From NCBI GenBank assembly GCA_963921425.1, contig OY992833.1, positions 312,501-376,500 on the forward strand: a stretch of DNA of 64,000 nucleotides, read 5' to 3'. The position numbers and the translations under genes are program-made. The notes beneath the pieces were generated by a model. It was not told the DNA's origin. It was given only the letters and a program-made list of their open reading frames with translations, and searched no databases. The number at the start of each line of letters is the position of its first letter. Position 1 is the first letter of the stretch. Shown one piece after another: positions 45,579-56,984 of this stretch. This stretch comes from Dryas octopetala (lineage: Eukaryota > Streptophyta > Magnoliopsida > Rosales > Rosaceae).

Positions 45579-46116
45579 TGTTGTTTACTTTTTGTTTTTG
45601 CTTTTGTTTTTTTTTTTTCTCTCCCCGAGCCGATGTGTGGCTCGGGTTTGATTGATTTTGGAACAATTTGTATTTGGATTTATGTTGTTTACTTTATCAG
45701 TATTTTCTTTTTATGAAACAAGTTGTTGTCAGTTCAGCTCGGAAGTTAAGCTAAGGACATAACCAGATAACACATGAATAAGAAAAAGATAAAAGTGACA
45801 AACATAATAAAAACCAAGACATTTTGAGATCGGCTCGGCATGCCGATCGCAATGAAAATGAATGGTAATGATAAATTAGAACTTGTCTTCGGGTCAGCTT
45901 GATAAGCATAACCAAGATAAATGATCCCGGATGGGCTCGGCACACCCATTGAGATATTTAGGAATTTTGTTTTTTGGAAAAAATATTCAAACCTACTTTC
46001 AGATCGGCTCGACATGCGCGATGAAAGTTTTGGTTGGAGTGTATATTTTTTCTTTAGAAAAATTCTGTTGAACGTTAGGACTATAGAAAGTCTCTTCGGC
46101 TCGGACAGGGATTTTT

Positions 46117-46471
46117 ATAGACCTGATAAGTCTGTACTATGTCGAGCGTTGGGCCGGAAGTGGCGCGCCAGCTCGGCACAGGAGTTTATAGACCTGATGA
46201 GTCTGTAATATGCCGAGCATCGGGCCGGAAGTGGCGCGCCAGCTCGACACATGAGTTTATAGACCTGATGAGTCTGTAATATGCCGAGCATCGGGCCGGA
46301 AATGGCGCGCCAGCTCGGCACATGAGTTTATAGACCTGATGAGTCTGTAATATGCCGAGCATCGAGCCGGAAATGGCGCGCCAGCTCGGCACATGAGTTT
46401 ATAGACCTGATAAGTCTGTAATGTACCGAGCGTTGGGCCGAAAATGGCACTTCGGCTCGGCACATGGGTTT
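46117..46471. repeat. 71-bp tandem repeat array, five units
   Basis: Five units of exactly 71 bp start at 46117, 46188, 46259, 46330 and 46401. Each has ATAGACCTGATGAGTCTGTA, a GCCGAGCATCGGGCCGG-type stretch and, in the first four, GGCGCGCCAGCTCGGCACA. It lies between the ends of pol and of the antisense gene, the 3' untranslated zone where Tat elements are known to carry fast-evolving tandem repeats. End units are the most diverged. Confidence 0.95.
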
Positions 46472-46643
46472 ATTATTTTTTGAAGGAAACACTTAGATCT
46501 TTCCTCTTTGTTGAAAGTGTATAGGAGTAGAGTCCCCAGTGTTTGCTTCGAAAAATAAGAGGAAGAATGAGTCAAAATGTGTTCATCCTTTCATTGATTG
46601 GAATGAGTGTTAGGTCGGACAGTCCCCGATCCTAACTATATTT

Positions 46644-49600
46644 TTATTGATAATAAGTCTTCAAGTGTTCAGCGTTCCAGCTATGCTTGAGAGGCTTCCC
46701 AGCCAGAGTGGCCAAGTTGTAAGTGCCAGGCTTGACTATGCCTGTAATTCTGTATGGTCCGGTCCAGTTCGGATCGAATGAGCTCTCCTTGACGGCAAGG
46801 GGATTCTTCTTCATGACGAGACTGCCCAATCTGAAGCTTCTAGGCCTGACCCTTTGATTGTAGTATTTGGCTACCCTCTGTTGGTAAGCGGCTCGGCAGA
46901 GATTGGCGTCGGTCCGCCTCTCCTCGATCATGTCTAGGCCGAGCCGAAGTCCGGTGTCATTGGTCTCGGGATTGTACGTACCGGTTCGGAATGAGGGAGT
47001 CCCCATTTCGACCGGGACGACAGCGTCAGTCCCGAATGCCAATGCGTAAGGTGTTTCCTTCGTGGAGTTGCGATAGGAAGTTCGGTAAGACCAAAGCACC
47101 TCTGGCAAGAGTTCAGGCCAATTCCCCTTAGCATTATCAAGCTTAGTCTTGAGGGTCTTCTTGATGATCTTGTTGATGGCCTCGACCTGTTCGTTCGACT
47201 GCGGATGGTAAGGAGCGGTGAAGCGTAAGTTGATGTTCAGACGTGAACAAAAACTCCTGAATTTGTTGCAGTCGAACTGCTTGCCGTTGTCCGCGATGAT
47301 GGTGTGCGGCATGCCGAACCGGCATATGATGTTCTTCCAGACGAAGGTCTCCATCCGCTCGGCCGTGGTAGTGGCTAGGGGCTCGGCTTCGGCCCATTTG
47401 GTGAAGTAGTCGACTGCTACTACGACCATGGTGACTTGCCCTTTCGCCTTCGGCATAGGGCCGATCAGATCGAGTCCCCACTGCGCGAATGGCCAAGGAC
47501 TGGATATGGAGGTCAGCAACTGGGGAGGTTGATGAGGGACTGCGGCGAACTGCTGGCATTTGATACAAGCGCGAGAGAGATGATCCGCGTCTTTGTTCAA
47601 TGTCGGCCAGAAGTAGCCCTGTCTGATCGTCTTGTAGGCGAGGGCTCTTCCTCCAGAGTGGTTTCCGCATATCCCCTCGTGAATTTCTTTCAGCACATCC
47701 TGGCCCTCTCGGGGAGTGACACACCGCAAGTAGGGTAGGGAGAAACTCCTCTTGTAGAGCTGACCATCGATGATACTGAACCGAGCCGATCTAGTTTTGA
47801 TGAGACGCGCCTTGTCCTTCTCTGGGGGAAGTATCCCGGAGGCCAGATAGTTAGTGATCGGCGTCATCCAGTTCGGCTCGGCCTCGGTCTGCATAACGAC
47901 GGCTTCGTTTTCTGCGGTGCTAGGTCTGCCCAGGATTTCAACTGGAACGTGCCTAGCGGATCCGGTGTCCGTGGCCGAAGCCAGGCGTGCCAAGGCATCG
48001 GCTCTGCAGTTATCTGCCCTCGGGATTTGGGATATTTTGTATTCGTGGAAGTTTCCGAGCAGCAGACGAGTCTTCTCGAGATAGGCAGTCATGCTAGGTT
48101 CTCGAGTCTCATATTCTCCCAGTATCTGGTTGACAACGAGTTGGGAGTCGCTGAAAATGTTCAGTTTAGTCGCGCCGAGCTCCTTTGCCAATCTGAGTCC
48201 GGCGATGAGTGCCTCATACTCTGCTTCATTGTTGGACGCTTGAAATCTGAAGCGAAGAGCATATTCCATCACCACTTGTTCTGGGGAGATCAGAACAAGC
48301 CCGGCTCCACTTCCCATTGCGCTGGAAGATCCGTCCACGTAGAGGGTCCAAGTGAGAAGATCAGCCTGGCTACGTTCGTCGATTGTGTTCGGATCGGACG
48401 CTGTTGGCGCGGCGTCGGTGCGCGGTGGGTCTTCCGTCGAGGTGGTCGACTCACAGATGAAGTCCGACATGGCCTGGCCTTTGATTGCCGTCCTGGGACG
48501 GTAGATGATGTCGAACTCGCCAAGCTCGATTGACCATTTGATGAGCCGACCTGAAGTTTCAGGCTTTGCCAGGATCTGTCTGAGCGGCTGCTGAGCGGCT
48601 GATCGGTCAAGACGACGATCGAGTGAGCCTGGAAGTAGGGCCTTAATTTCCGAGCCGAGCTGACCAGAGCAAGGGCCATCTTCTCGAATTTTGGATATCT
48701 GGTTTCGGCATCGGCGAGGGCTCGGCTCGTATAGAAGACGGGGTGTTGTACACCGCCGACCTCTCTCACCAGAACTGAGCTGAGAGCCGAGTCAGAAACA
48801 GAGAGGTAGAGAAAAAGTTCTTCACCTTCCTCTGGTTTGGATAATATGGGAGGTTCCCCCATATGCCTTTTCAGATCTTGAAAGGCCTGCTCACATTGGG
48901 GGGTCCATTCTATGCTCTTCCCCGCTCCCCTTAAGGCTTTGAAGAAAGGGAGGCACCGGTCGGTGGACTTCGAGATGAACCGGTTCAGGGCGGCGACTCT
49001 TCCGGTCAGACTCTGGATTTCCTTGCGTGTCCTTGGGGACTTCATGTTGATCAAAGCCTGGATCTTCTCCGGATTGGCCTCGATTCCCCGTTGGTTGACC
49101 AGATAGCCAAGGAACTTTCCCGAACGAACCCCAAAGACACACTTGGCAGGGTTCAGCCGCATCTGATACTCTTTCAGGACTCCGAACATGTCTGCGAGGT
49201 CCCTGACGTGATCGTCCGCCTTGATGCTTTTGACCAGCATGTCATCCACTTAAACCTCTACGGATTTGCCTATGGAAGATCTGAACATGTGGTTGACCAG
49301 CCTTTGGTAGGTGGCTCCGGCGTTTTTGAGGCCGAAGGGCATGACCTTGTAGCAGTACATGCTGCGATCCGTTATAAAAGATGTGCCTTCCTGATCGGAT
49401 TTGTGCATGAGAATCTGATTATACCCAGAATAGGCGTCCATGAAGCTGAGGAGCTGATGTCCAGCTGTGGCATCGACGAGCTGATCTATTCTGGGCAAGG
49501 GAAAGCTGTCCTTGGGACAAGCCCTGTTCAGGTCGGTGAAGTCCACGCACATCCTCCACTTCCCGTTGTTCTTTTTCACCATGACCACGTTGGCAAGCCA

Positions 49601-52594
49601 GTCAGGATAGTTGACCTCCCGGATGAACCCGTTGTTTTGCAACTTGGTTACCTCTTCAGCCATGGCGGCGTATCGGACCGGATCATACGACCTCCTCTTC
49701 TGACGGACCGGTTTGCATCCCGGGTCGATGTTCAGCCTGTGGGTGATCACGTCAGACGATATGTCTGGCATGTCATCGTAAGACCAGGCGAACACTTCCG
49801 CATTGGCACGGAGGAAGTCGATTATGGCAAAACGCTGTTCGGGACTGACCTGAGTCCCCACTCGGATGAGCCGATCCGGTGTATCGGCCGAGATCGGCAC
49901 TTCCTCCCAGGCCTCGGCGGGAAGGGGCCGAGATTCTGGGTTCGGCTCGGAAGTGAAGTCGAATGTTTCTGCCCTTGGCCATCTGCCCGAATCGGTGATG
50001 GAGTCAAGTTCTTGTGAATTCGGCAGCTGGCCCTTCTGCTTGATTGAAGTGGCGTAGTAGGACCGAGCGGAGCATTGATCTCCCTGAATGACAATGCAGT
50101 CGTCGCCCACCGGACATTTGATGAGGAGGTTGGCGTAGTGGACGATACAGTCGAGGTCGACCAGAGCTGGTCTGCCCAGGATGATGTTGTAGTCTGACTG
50201 CCGCTTGACGACGATGAAGTACGTCATGCAAGTCTTCTTGATCGGTCCCTTCCCGAGCGAAAGGGGAAGGTAGATGTGTCCGAGGGGCTGAACCACTTCT
50301 CCCCCGAACCCGACCAAGGCGGGAGTGTCGGTCTCCAGCTTATCCTCGCCGATGCCCATCTGCGCGAATGCAGAGTGGTAGAGGATGTTGACTGAGCTAC
50401 CTCCATCGACGAAGGAGCGTGCAATGGTAGTTCCGGCCACCTCAGCCACTATGACGACCGGATCATAGTGGGGGAAGATGATCTCATTTGCCTCGTTCGG
50501 CTCGAAGGTGACCGGTGCCCAGTCTTTCCGTTGTCTTTTGGAAGTGCTGGGTTGACCCGCTTGGATTGACAGGGACTCGTGAGCTTGAGCCGCCTGTCTG
50601 ACATACTCCTTCTGGGATCGGTTCGAGCTTCCCACGAAGGTTGGTCCCCCGCCGATTGATCCGATCGCGGCATCCTGGACATCGATGGTGTTGGTGGGCT
50701 TCTTCAGCGCAGCCTTGGGTACCCTAGGCCCGCCGGCCAGGAATTGGTTGATCTTACCCGCTCGGGCAAGAGTTTCAACTCCGTCGCGGAGGGCGTAGCA
50801 ATCACCCGTGACATGGCCGTGATTGGAGTGGTACTTGCAGAAGACGCCCTCCTTGATTCTGTCTGGGGGTGGTCCCTTGATCTCCCTTGCAGCCGGGAGC
50901 TAGTCCTTGATTTTGGAGAAGATCGTCTCCAGACCGGCGTTGAGGGGAGTGTACTCTGTGTACTGGACAAACTTGGGCCCCTTGCCCAGGAGTTGGCGCG
51001 GCTCCTCGGTCCTGGTCTTCTTGGATTGGACCAGGGGTTTGGGGCTTACAACCTCTCCCTCCTTCCTCTTGGCTGAGGTCGGCCTGGGATTCAGGGCCTC
51101 CACCTGAGCATCCCACTCCTCAGCCCGCGCCCACTTAGTAGCTTCAACAGAGAGCTCATCATAAGTAGAGGGAGGGTTCCTCATCAGATGGGAGCGGAGT
51201 CCCCCGGCGAGCAGACCCTGCATGAGAGCGTTCTTAGCTGATCTGTCATCGCAGTCGTCGCACTTCGTGTATTCGATGTTGAAGCGGATCAGATAGGCCT
51301 TGAGGCTCTCCCCTTCCTGTTGTTTAATGAGCGACATATCGTTCAAGTTGTAGAGTCGTTCGGATACAACCCGATATCTCGCCAGGAAGGCCCTTCGGAG
51401 GTCGGAGAAGGAGTCGATGGAGTTGGGCTGGAGAGTTCGGAACCAACCCCGAGCCGATCCCTTCAAGGTTGAAGGGAATATTCGGCATTTAGTGGCTTCA
51501 GATGCCTGGCGGGCCTCTATGGCGTATTTGAAGCTGTCAAGGTGGTCGTAGGGATCCTTGGTCCCATCGTACTGATCCATCTTGGGAGGCTTGGTGTCGC
51601 GGGAGACCTCAGCATCCATGATTCTGCTGGTGTACGGGAGGGGGAGTTCCTCTCCGTGGTCGGTTCTACCGGTATACCCCCTGGAGACCTCGACCTGGCC
51701 GAGCCGATCGTGGACGCTCCGGATTTGGTTTTGTACCAGGGTCCGGACCAAATTTTCCACGTCGGGAGTGGTCGGCTCGGCCGGAGTCTCTCTCGAGCGT
51801 TCGGTTCGGTCACCGAGTCTCTCGCTCACCGGCTGGCGCGTGATCCTCTCGCTTAGCGGACGTCGGTCGGACATGACCATGGTTTGGCCCAGTCGGTCCG
51901 CAGCGGATCGTCTCCCCGAATGAGTGTCCGATGTGGAGGGACCCTGACTGGTGGCGGGACCGAGTCTGCTTCTGACTGGTCCCCTGGGTTCAGTTGAACC
52001 AGTAGGGTTGACATCCCCCAACCTGGATTGGATTGGAGGTCGTTGATCCGTGGCCGGTTCGGCACGGTCTCCTCCCAGGCCTTCGGGAGAATGTTTCCTG
52101 AAGGCCGCCTGCTTCTGCTGGAGGAGGCGGCGGGCTTTCAAGAACTCAGCCTGTTCGGCCGGGGGCATGTCCTCGAAGCCTATAAATGGGTGATCCGCGC
52201 TTTCCCGAGCCGACCGGTCGTCCACGTCGGCTGGAGTGCTCTGCCGAGAAGGAGACGGTGAAAAGACCTCCTGCTCGGCTCGGGCTTGACGCGATCGGAA
52301 ACCTGATCCCCCACTATTCTCGAGCTGAGTGCGATGGCGTGCAAGTTCCGCGGCCAGCTCGGCTTGTTTTGCGAGCAGCTCATTATTCTGCTTGAGGAGC
52401 GCGTTTTCAGCGGCCAGATGTCGCTGGCTCTCCTTGAGGAGTTTGTGAGCAGCCCTGATTTTTGAGGGGCCTTTGGACTTTGATGTCCTGGGGAGTTGTG
52501 CTCCCCTCGTCTTCTCAGGTGTCTCAGGCTGATGTTGTTCATCATTCTGAGATCCCCCTGAGGAAGAGCTATTGTCGCGAAAGATGGTAGTCAT
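46644..52594 (-). pseudogene. Tat gag-pol polyprotein, broken in three places
   Basis: One frame from ATG 52594: gag with a coiled coil (about residues 45-90) and a retrotransposon-gag core (DQYDGTKDPYDHLDSFKYAI, LKGSARGWF). TAG at 50900-50902. The same frame continues with CKYHSNHGHVTGDCYAL, protease FVDGGSSVNILY (near 50407, DGG in place of the usual D-T/S-G), and reverse transcriptase (WRMCVDFTDLNRACPKD, FMDAYSGYNQI, MPFGLKNAGATY). TAA at 49250-49252 replaces the Tyr codon of the YVDD box. After GKFLGYLV and an RNase-H-like segment, an 11-bp tandem duplication (48580-48601) shifts the frame. Then come archaeal-type RNase H (TLYVDGSSS...SDSQLVVNQI), H2C2 zinc finger (HEGICGNHSGGRALAYKTIR), integrase (DLIGPMPKAKG, IIADNGKQFD, HPQSNEQVEAINK) and the C-terminal FDPNWTGPYRI. 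Stop at 46644. It cannot give active reverse transcriptase. Confidence 0.93.
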
Positions 52595-52677
52595 GGTGAC
52601 TTATGTGAAGGAAGAGCTTAGCACTTGTGATGATGAACATAACGGCTGAAGTCGGCTTCCCACAGACGGCGCCAATC
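52595..52677 (-). promoter_or_regulatory. Leader and primer-binding site of the Tat element
   Basis: Reading on the minus strand from the 5' LTR end: GATTGGCGCCGTCTGTGGGA. TGGCGCCGTC is a primer-site motif common to plant gypsy elements. The gag ATG follows after about 60 bases, an unusually short leader. Confidence 0.75.
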
Positions 52678-53714
52678 TGTTGATGCAAATTCTCGTAAGG
52701 TAGATGCAACAACTTAGAAATGATGACTTGGCTGATCCGAAGCCTTGCTGGATGATGACGTGTGCGTCGATTGAGATCTTCCTGCAGACAAACACAAGAT
52801 CAAAGGAGATGGACCAGTGTGGTACCAGCCAAACACCCTCCGATGATGAAGTCAGTGATGGTGTTTGATGGTGGGTGAAGAAGAACAGATGATGAACTTG
52901 GGAGAATAGGAAGAACAAGGCAAATGTTCTGGGTTATTCTCAGAAAGTTGGGTAAGCTCTCTGGTGAGTGGGAATTTTTGCGTAAGTGTTTTGTGGATAG
53001 GTTCATAGGTTCATAGGTCTGGATTTTGCACATATAAGTTGGTATATATATAGGCAAATGAGTTTGTGGTGAGTAAGTTACCTGCATGTGAATGAATGGT
53101 TGCCAGTGATCCACCTGTTTGGTCAGAACTAGTTGCATGCACAGACATTCACCTCCTTAGCATTCAATGCTGCATTGAATGCTCCATTAATTAAATGCAA
53201 GGTTGGAAGGTTCAGGCAAACTCCTCCAATAGACAGGGATGCAAGCAGGATATTCTATCTGTCAGAGGATTTTGTGTCAGATGCATTTATGTGTGGCGGT
53301 TCATCCCAACGTGACCTTCCTGGGAATGGCGGCGGAGAGCCGAGCCGAACCGAGCAGATGTTCTTATGCGTATGCATGAAGTCCATGTGTGATCGGACCG
53401 GATATGGGATTCCAGACCGAGCCGACCCATAAGATAGGGGTCCCTCCGAGCCCTAACTGGCCGACGCCAGGACTCGAAAGGAGGTCACCTCGGTGCCGAG
53501 CCGAGCCGAACAGGGATGATCGTGGAAAGATGGGCACTCAATCCCTTGGAAGATCATCGGTTCGGCTCGGACCGGTCCTGGATGAGTGGCGTGGAAAACC
53601 GATCCGAGCTGGCGGAGGAAGTGCTGAACAGTGATGATGTGGAGGTCAAAGTCTGACCAGCCACGTGTCTAGCCAGGATTGGCTGTTGGATCGGTGTAGG
53701 TTTACCCACAAACA
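52678..53714 (-). repeat. Tat element 5' LTR
   Basis: 1037 bp; see 41571-42619 for the partner. Small difference: a 4-bp ATTA duplication near 53189. Confidence 0.95.
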
Positions 53715-53719
53715 CTCTA

Positions 53720-54240
53720 TATCAACTCATAGGGAGAGTGGTGTTAGACACTGAAAATTATGAATTCAGATTCCCTATTAATTTCTTATATGCTAATCTC
53801 ATATTAATAAATTAAAACTGCGTTATTTTATAAACAAATAAAAAAAGCAGCACATTCCATAGGCTAGGCAGCGTCTCACTGGCGTATGGTATTGTTTTTT
53901 TTTTTTCCCCAACAAAAGTCTATAGTATTGTTTTAATAGTCCCTAATTTATAACACCCATTTACAGAGAAAACTTTGTTGCCGCACCCACCCTTAATCAA
54001 ACACACCAACAGCACCCAATAATAAGCCTACTAATAATTTAGGCTTATTAATTACATTAATTTACATGTATGCCATTAGAACCCAACCATTACCGCATCC
54101 AAGCAAGTCCACAAGACAGCTGGAAGCCCAACCCCAAACATTCTGACGTGCGCTGACGTGCGCTGACGCATGCTGACGTCACTGTAACTGTATTTTGGTG
54201 AAACTGTTTTTTTTTTTTTTTTTAATTGAAGTTTTTGCTA
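53720..54240. other. Intergenic DNA right of the Tat element
   Basis: No gene. Near 54143-54182 a 10-bp unit GCTGACGTGC is repeated with variation about four times (GACGTGC, GACGCATGC, GACGTCAC), giving several ACGT cores. Confidence 0.6.
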
Positions 54241-54274
54241 AAACTCAATATTTCACTAAAACTAAAATCAAACA

Positions 54275-54840
54275 CTGAAATTGAATTTCATTACACTGAA
54301 ACTGAATTTCAAAAATTCAGTTACACTGAAACTGAATTTCAAGAATTCAATTACACTGAAACTGAATTTCAGAAATTCAGTTACACTAAATTGAAGAATT
54401 CAGTTATGAATTCACTTACTGAAACTGAATTAACTGATAAAACAATTACACCTCGACTAAAATGCAATTACACCTTAATTAAAAAACAATTACACCTTTA
54501 CTAAAACAATTACACTTCACTAAAACAGTTACACCTTTACTGAATTCCGTTTCACTAAAAAGAATACAGCAACCTTATCAAAAAAAAAAAAACCAACAAT
54601 ACAACAAGTCATTGAGATGAGAGGAGTAGCCAACAATACAACGTCGTCCGATCACCTCACGCGCGACGAGTACACGACAGTCGCCACTGCCTCGATCTGT
54701 TTCTACCTGCAAATTTGATTCATCATATTTCAGAACCATAATTTCATTCAAAGTTCATTTAAAACTCATATTTCACGAACTGAAACTGTTTCAAGAACTG
54801 AAACTGTTTCAAGAACTGAAACTGTTTAATCAATAAATTA
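54275..54840 (+). repeat. Short tandem repeats of ACTGAAACTGAA type
   Basis: A 30-bp unit TTACACTGAAACTGAATTTC plus AAAAATTCAG is repeated three to four times at about 54290-54400, and an 18-bp unit GAACTGAAACTGTTTCAA three times at 54778-54826. Scattered single units continue to 55015. The 92-codon ORF through this array is repeat-derived. Confidence 0.85.
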
Positions 54841-54989
54841 AGTAAATTTGTATATACTTATAAATCAATTAAAAAACCCACATTTCTATCCGATTAACAT
54901 AATTAAGCTAGAACTGAATTTTCAGAAAGTGAAACTAAATTTTCTAGAACTGAAACTGAATTTACACAGTTACACTAATTAAGCTAGAA

Positions 54990-55860
54990 ACTGAAACTGA
55001 ATTTGTTGAATTCAGTTGCACTTTTTAATCGCCGAGGTACCTGTTTAAGACCAGACAGTTCAACAAATCAAACAGGGTTCATAAAATTGATCGTTCAACG
55101 GCCGAGTCGGGCGGTGACCACCACACACGGTGGCTGCCCAGCCCCAATCAACACACAGACAATTACAGAACTCACCCAAAAATATTCTCGGACCTCGAAT
55201 TGAGCTTTTAGGATTCGGGGGAGGCTGAACAGCAAAAAAAAACACCCAACCCGCCGCCACAAGTGGCGGATCTAGCGATTGCAGCGGCAAACCAACCTGA
55301 AAACCAAGATTTGAGTTAAAACAACCCAACCAATAGCAAGAGCAGGTCGAGGGGACAAATATTGATACCTGGATCGACAGAAAACACCACCGGAATCGGC
55401 TCAAAAACCGTCGGAGAAGCCGCAGCTTTGTAGCTTCGCAAAAGCCGTGCCCAGTGGTGGTCGGAGTGAGGAAATGGCATGGAGAGACTCACCGTGAAGA
55501 GAGGAAGATATTGGTGCCAGAGCTAGGTTGCGACGCTGCCGGAAAAGAGAGATCGCCGGCGAAGGCTTCACTGCTGTTTGGCGTCGTTCCATCGCCGTCG
55601 AGGGTCGGTTGGATGATCGGTGGGCACCACCGTGTTCGTCGCGAGGAGAGGAAGCTATTGGTGCCAACCGGTTTCGTCCCCGTTGGCTGCCAGACGACGA
55701 CGATATCGCCGGTCAACAGGCGCGGGGAGAGAGAGTGTCGAGAGAGAAGAGAGAGATCGGGTTGGGGGAGAGAGAAAGTGATTTCCAAAATAGCTGGGCT
55801 TGATATTTTTTTAAGGTTATAATTGGAATATTGAAAATAAAAGGGGGTCAAACCTAGTTG
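54990..55860 (-). repeat. Degenerate Tekay/Del-LTR-like leader segment
   Basis: On the minus strand the segment has the same organisation as the leader-like part of the 3-kb LTRs at 16700-17600: CT-rich start (CTCTCTCCCCC near 55750), CG-rich block with CGCCG and CTCACGG-like runs and a GGTGAGTC donor (near 55490), GATCCAGGTAT, then CCACTTGTGGCGGCGGGT. Only the last phrase is nearly identical. It could be an old LTR piece of a related element or a captured gene leader. Confidence 0.45.
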
Positions 55861-56126
55861 GATATAGTTGACCAGGGGGTTTTGGGAGAGATTAAATCCT
55901 TAATAGGGGGTTTTGAATTAATTCAATTAAGGCTGGAGGTTTTGAATTATTCAACTTCAAAAGTGGGGGTTTATAATAATTTACATTTGTTTTAAAGTAA
56001 TAAAAAAGCGCGTGTTGCTGGTTTCTTTTTAATAAAAGAATAAAAAATAAAATAAAATTGATAGAATGGAATTAAGAGTGAGAGACTCACTGGGGTGTGG
56101 TCGATCACACCCAAGACTTTCTACTG

Positions 56127-56133
56127 TATAAAA
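56127..56133 (+). promoter_or_regulatory. Candidate TATA box of the kinase gene
   Basis: TATAAAA at 56127-56133, about 180 bases before the predicted leader-intron donor. A purine-rich tract follows (56183-56240). Position fits a transcription start near 56160. Not tested. Confidence 0.5.
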
Positions 56134-56308
56134 CGTCAAAAATATTGAATAATATTGCAAATAAATTAAAAAAAAAAAAAAAAAGGAAAGTGAGAGAGAG
56201 AAGAAACAAAGACTGGAAGACTGGGAAGAAGGAAGGGGTCTTTGTGTCCTTCCCGTGTGGTCGATTCCGTTCGATCTCTCTTCAATCGGAGTCTTACCGT
56301 TGATTGAG

Positions 56309-56848
56309 GTACGTATCAATCCATGGAATTATCAGATTAGTGGGTTTCCATCCGTGTTCTTCATGTAGCTTGCGGAAATTTAGCTCACAGTTTTCGGGGT
56401 ACAGAATCAATTTACAATTTTTTTTGACTTTCCATATTCTTGTTCATGACAATTAACTTGCGATTTTGTTCAAATTCTTTCTTTCTTTGGTCCTTTTCTT
56501 AAAATTGATTTGGGTCTGCTCTTTTTTGGAAGATTGTTATGTGGCTGCGTTGATTCTGTATTAATAATTATTAATATTCCATAAATATTAGCTTATTTTT
56601 CGTCTTGATTGACATGATTTGGAGTGAATCAAGCTACAAGTTCCCATTTTGGGTTCACATAAACTTCAGAATTGAGCATTAATGCTGCTAGTCCTAGTCC
56701 TAGAGAGTCTTGTCGTCTACATTTTCCACATATGGTAATGGAAATCCTATTATCGTAATCATAGGAATCTCTACTCTTATGATTCCATCTTGGATAACCG
56801 GATTGATTCGACTCTTTAACAGATTTCGCGGCTCAATTTTGGTTTCAG
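56309..56848 (+). other. Predicted intron in the 5' untranslated region of the kinase gene
   Basis: GAG|GTACGTAT donor at 56309 and TTTTGGTTTCAG acceptor ending 56848, with T-rich DNA between and no long ORF. Leader introns are common in this kinase family's plant genes. Inferred from splice signals. Confidence 0.5.
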
Positions 56849-56984
56849 GGTTTTGGAAAAGAAGGGGTGGTTGAGTTTGAAATTTGAAATTTGAAACTTC
56901 GAATGCTGAACAAGTAAACAAGTATAAGTATAAACAAGTAGGGCAACTTTGACACAAGGTTTTGCTTTTCTGAGGGAGAAGGAA

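Larger units (their letters stand above)
41571..53714 (-). mobile_element. Full-length Ty3/gypsy retrotransposon, Tat lineage, 12.1 kb
   Basis: LTRs at 52678-53714 (5') and 41571-42619 (3') and an exact 5-bp target duplication CTCTA (41566-41570, 53715-53719). Gag-pol runs on the minus strand (52594 to 46644). RNase H is of the archaeal type seen in the Tat group, and the unusually long region between pol and the 3' LTR contains a tandem array and an antisense gene, as in other Tat elements. By eye the LTRs differ by about ten substitutions and two small indels in a kilobase, so it is a recent insertion even though gag-pol has three or more breaks. Either the breaks are very recent or the copy moved in trans. 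Confidence 0.95.

Noticed and set aside
46115..46471. CRISPR-like or protein-coding appearance of the 71-bp array
   Set aside because: Units are contiguous with no variable spacers, the setting is a plant retrotransposon 3' zone, and the three overlapping minus-strand ORFs are repeat artefacts.
47949..50017. Plus-strand ORFs of 194 and 308 codons within gypsy pol
   Set aside because: Shadows of the minus-strand reverse transcriptase and RNase H, which carry clear catalytic motifs.
56949..56984. An upstream start for the kinase at 56949
   Set aside because: That codon is TTG; the first ATG with the conserved N-terminus is at 56985.
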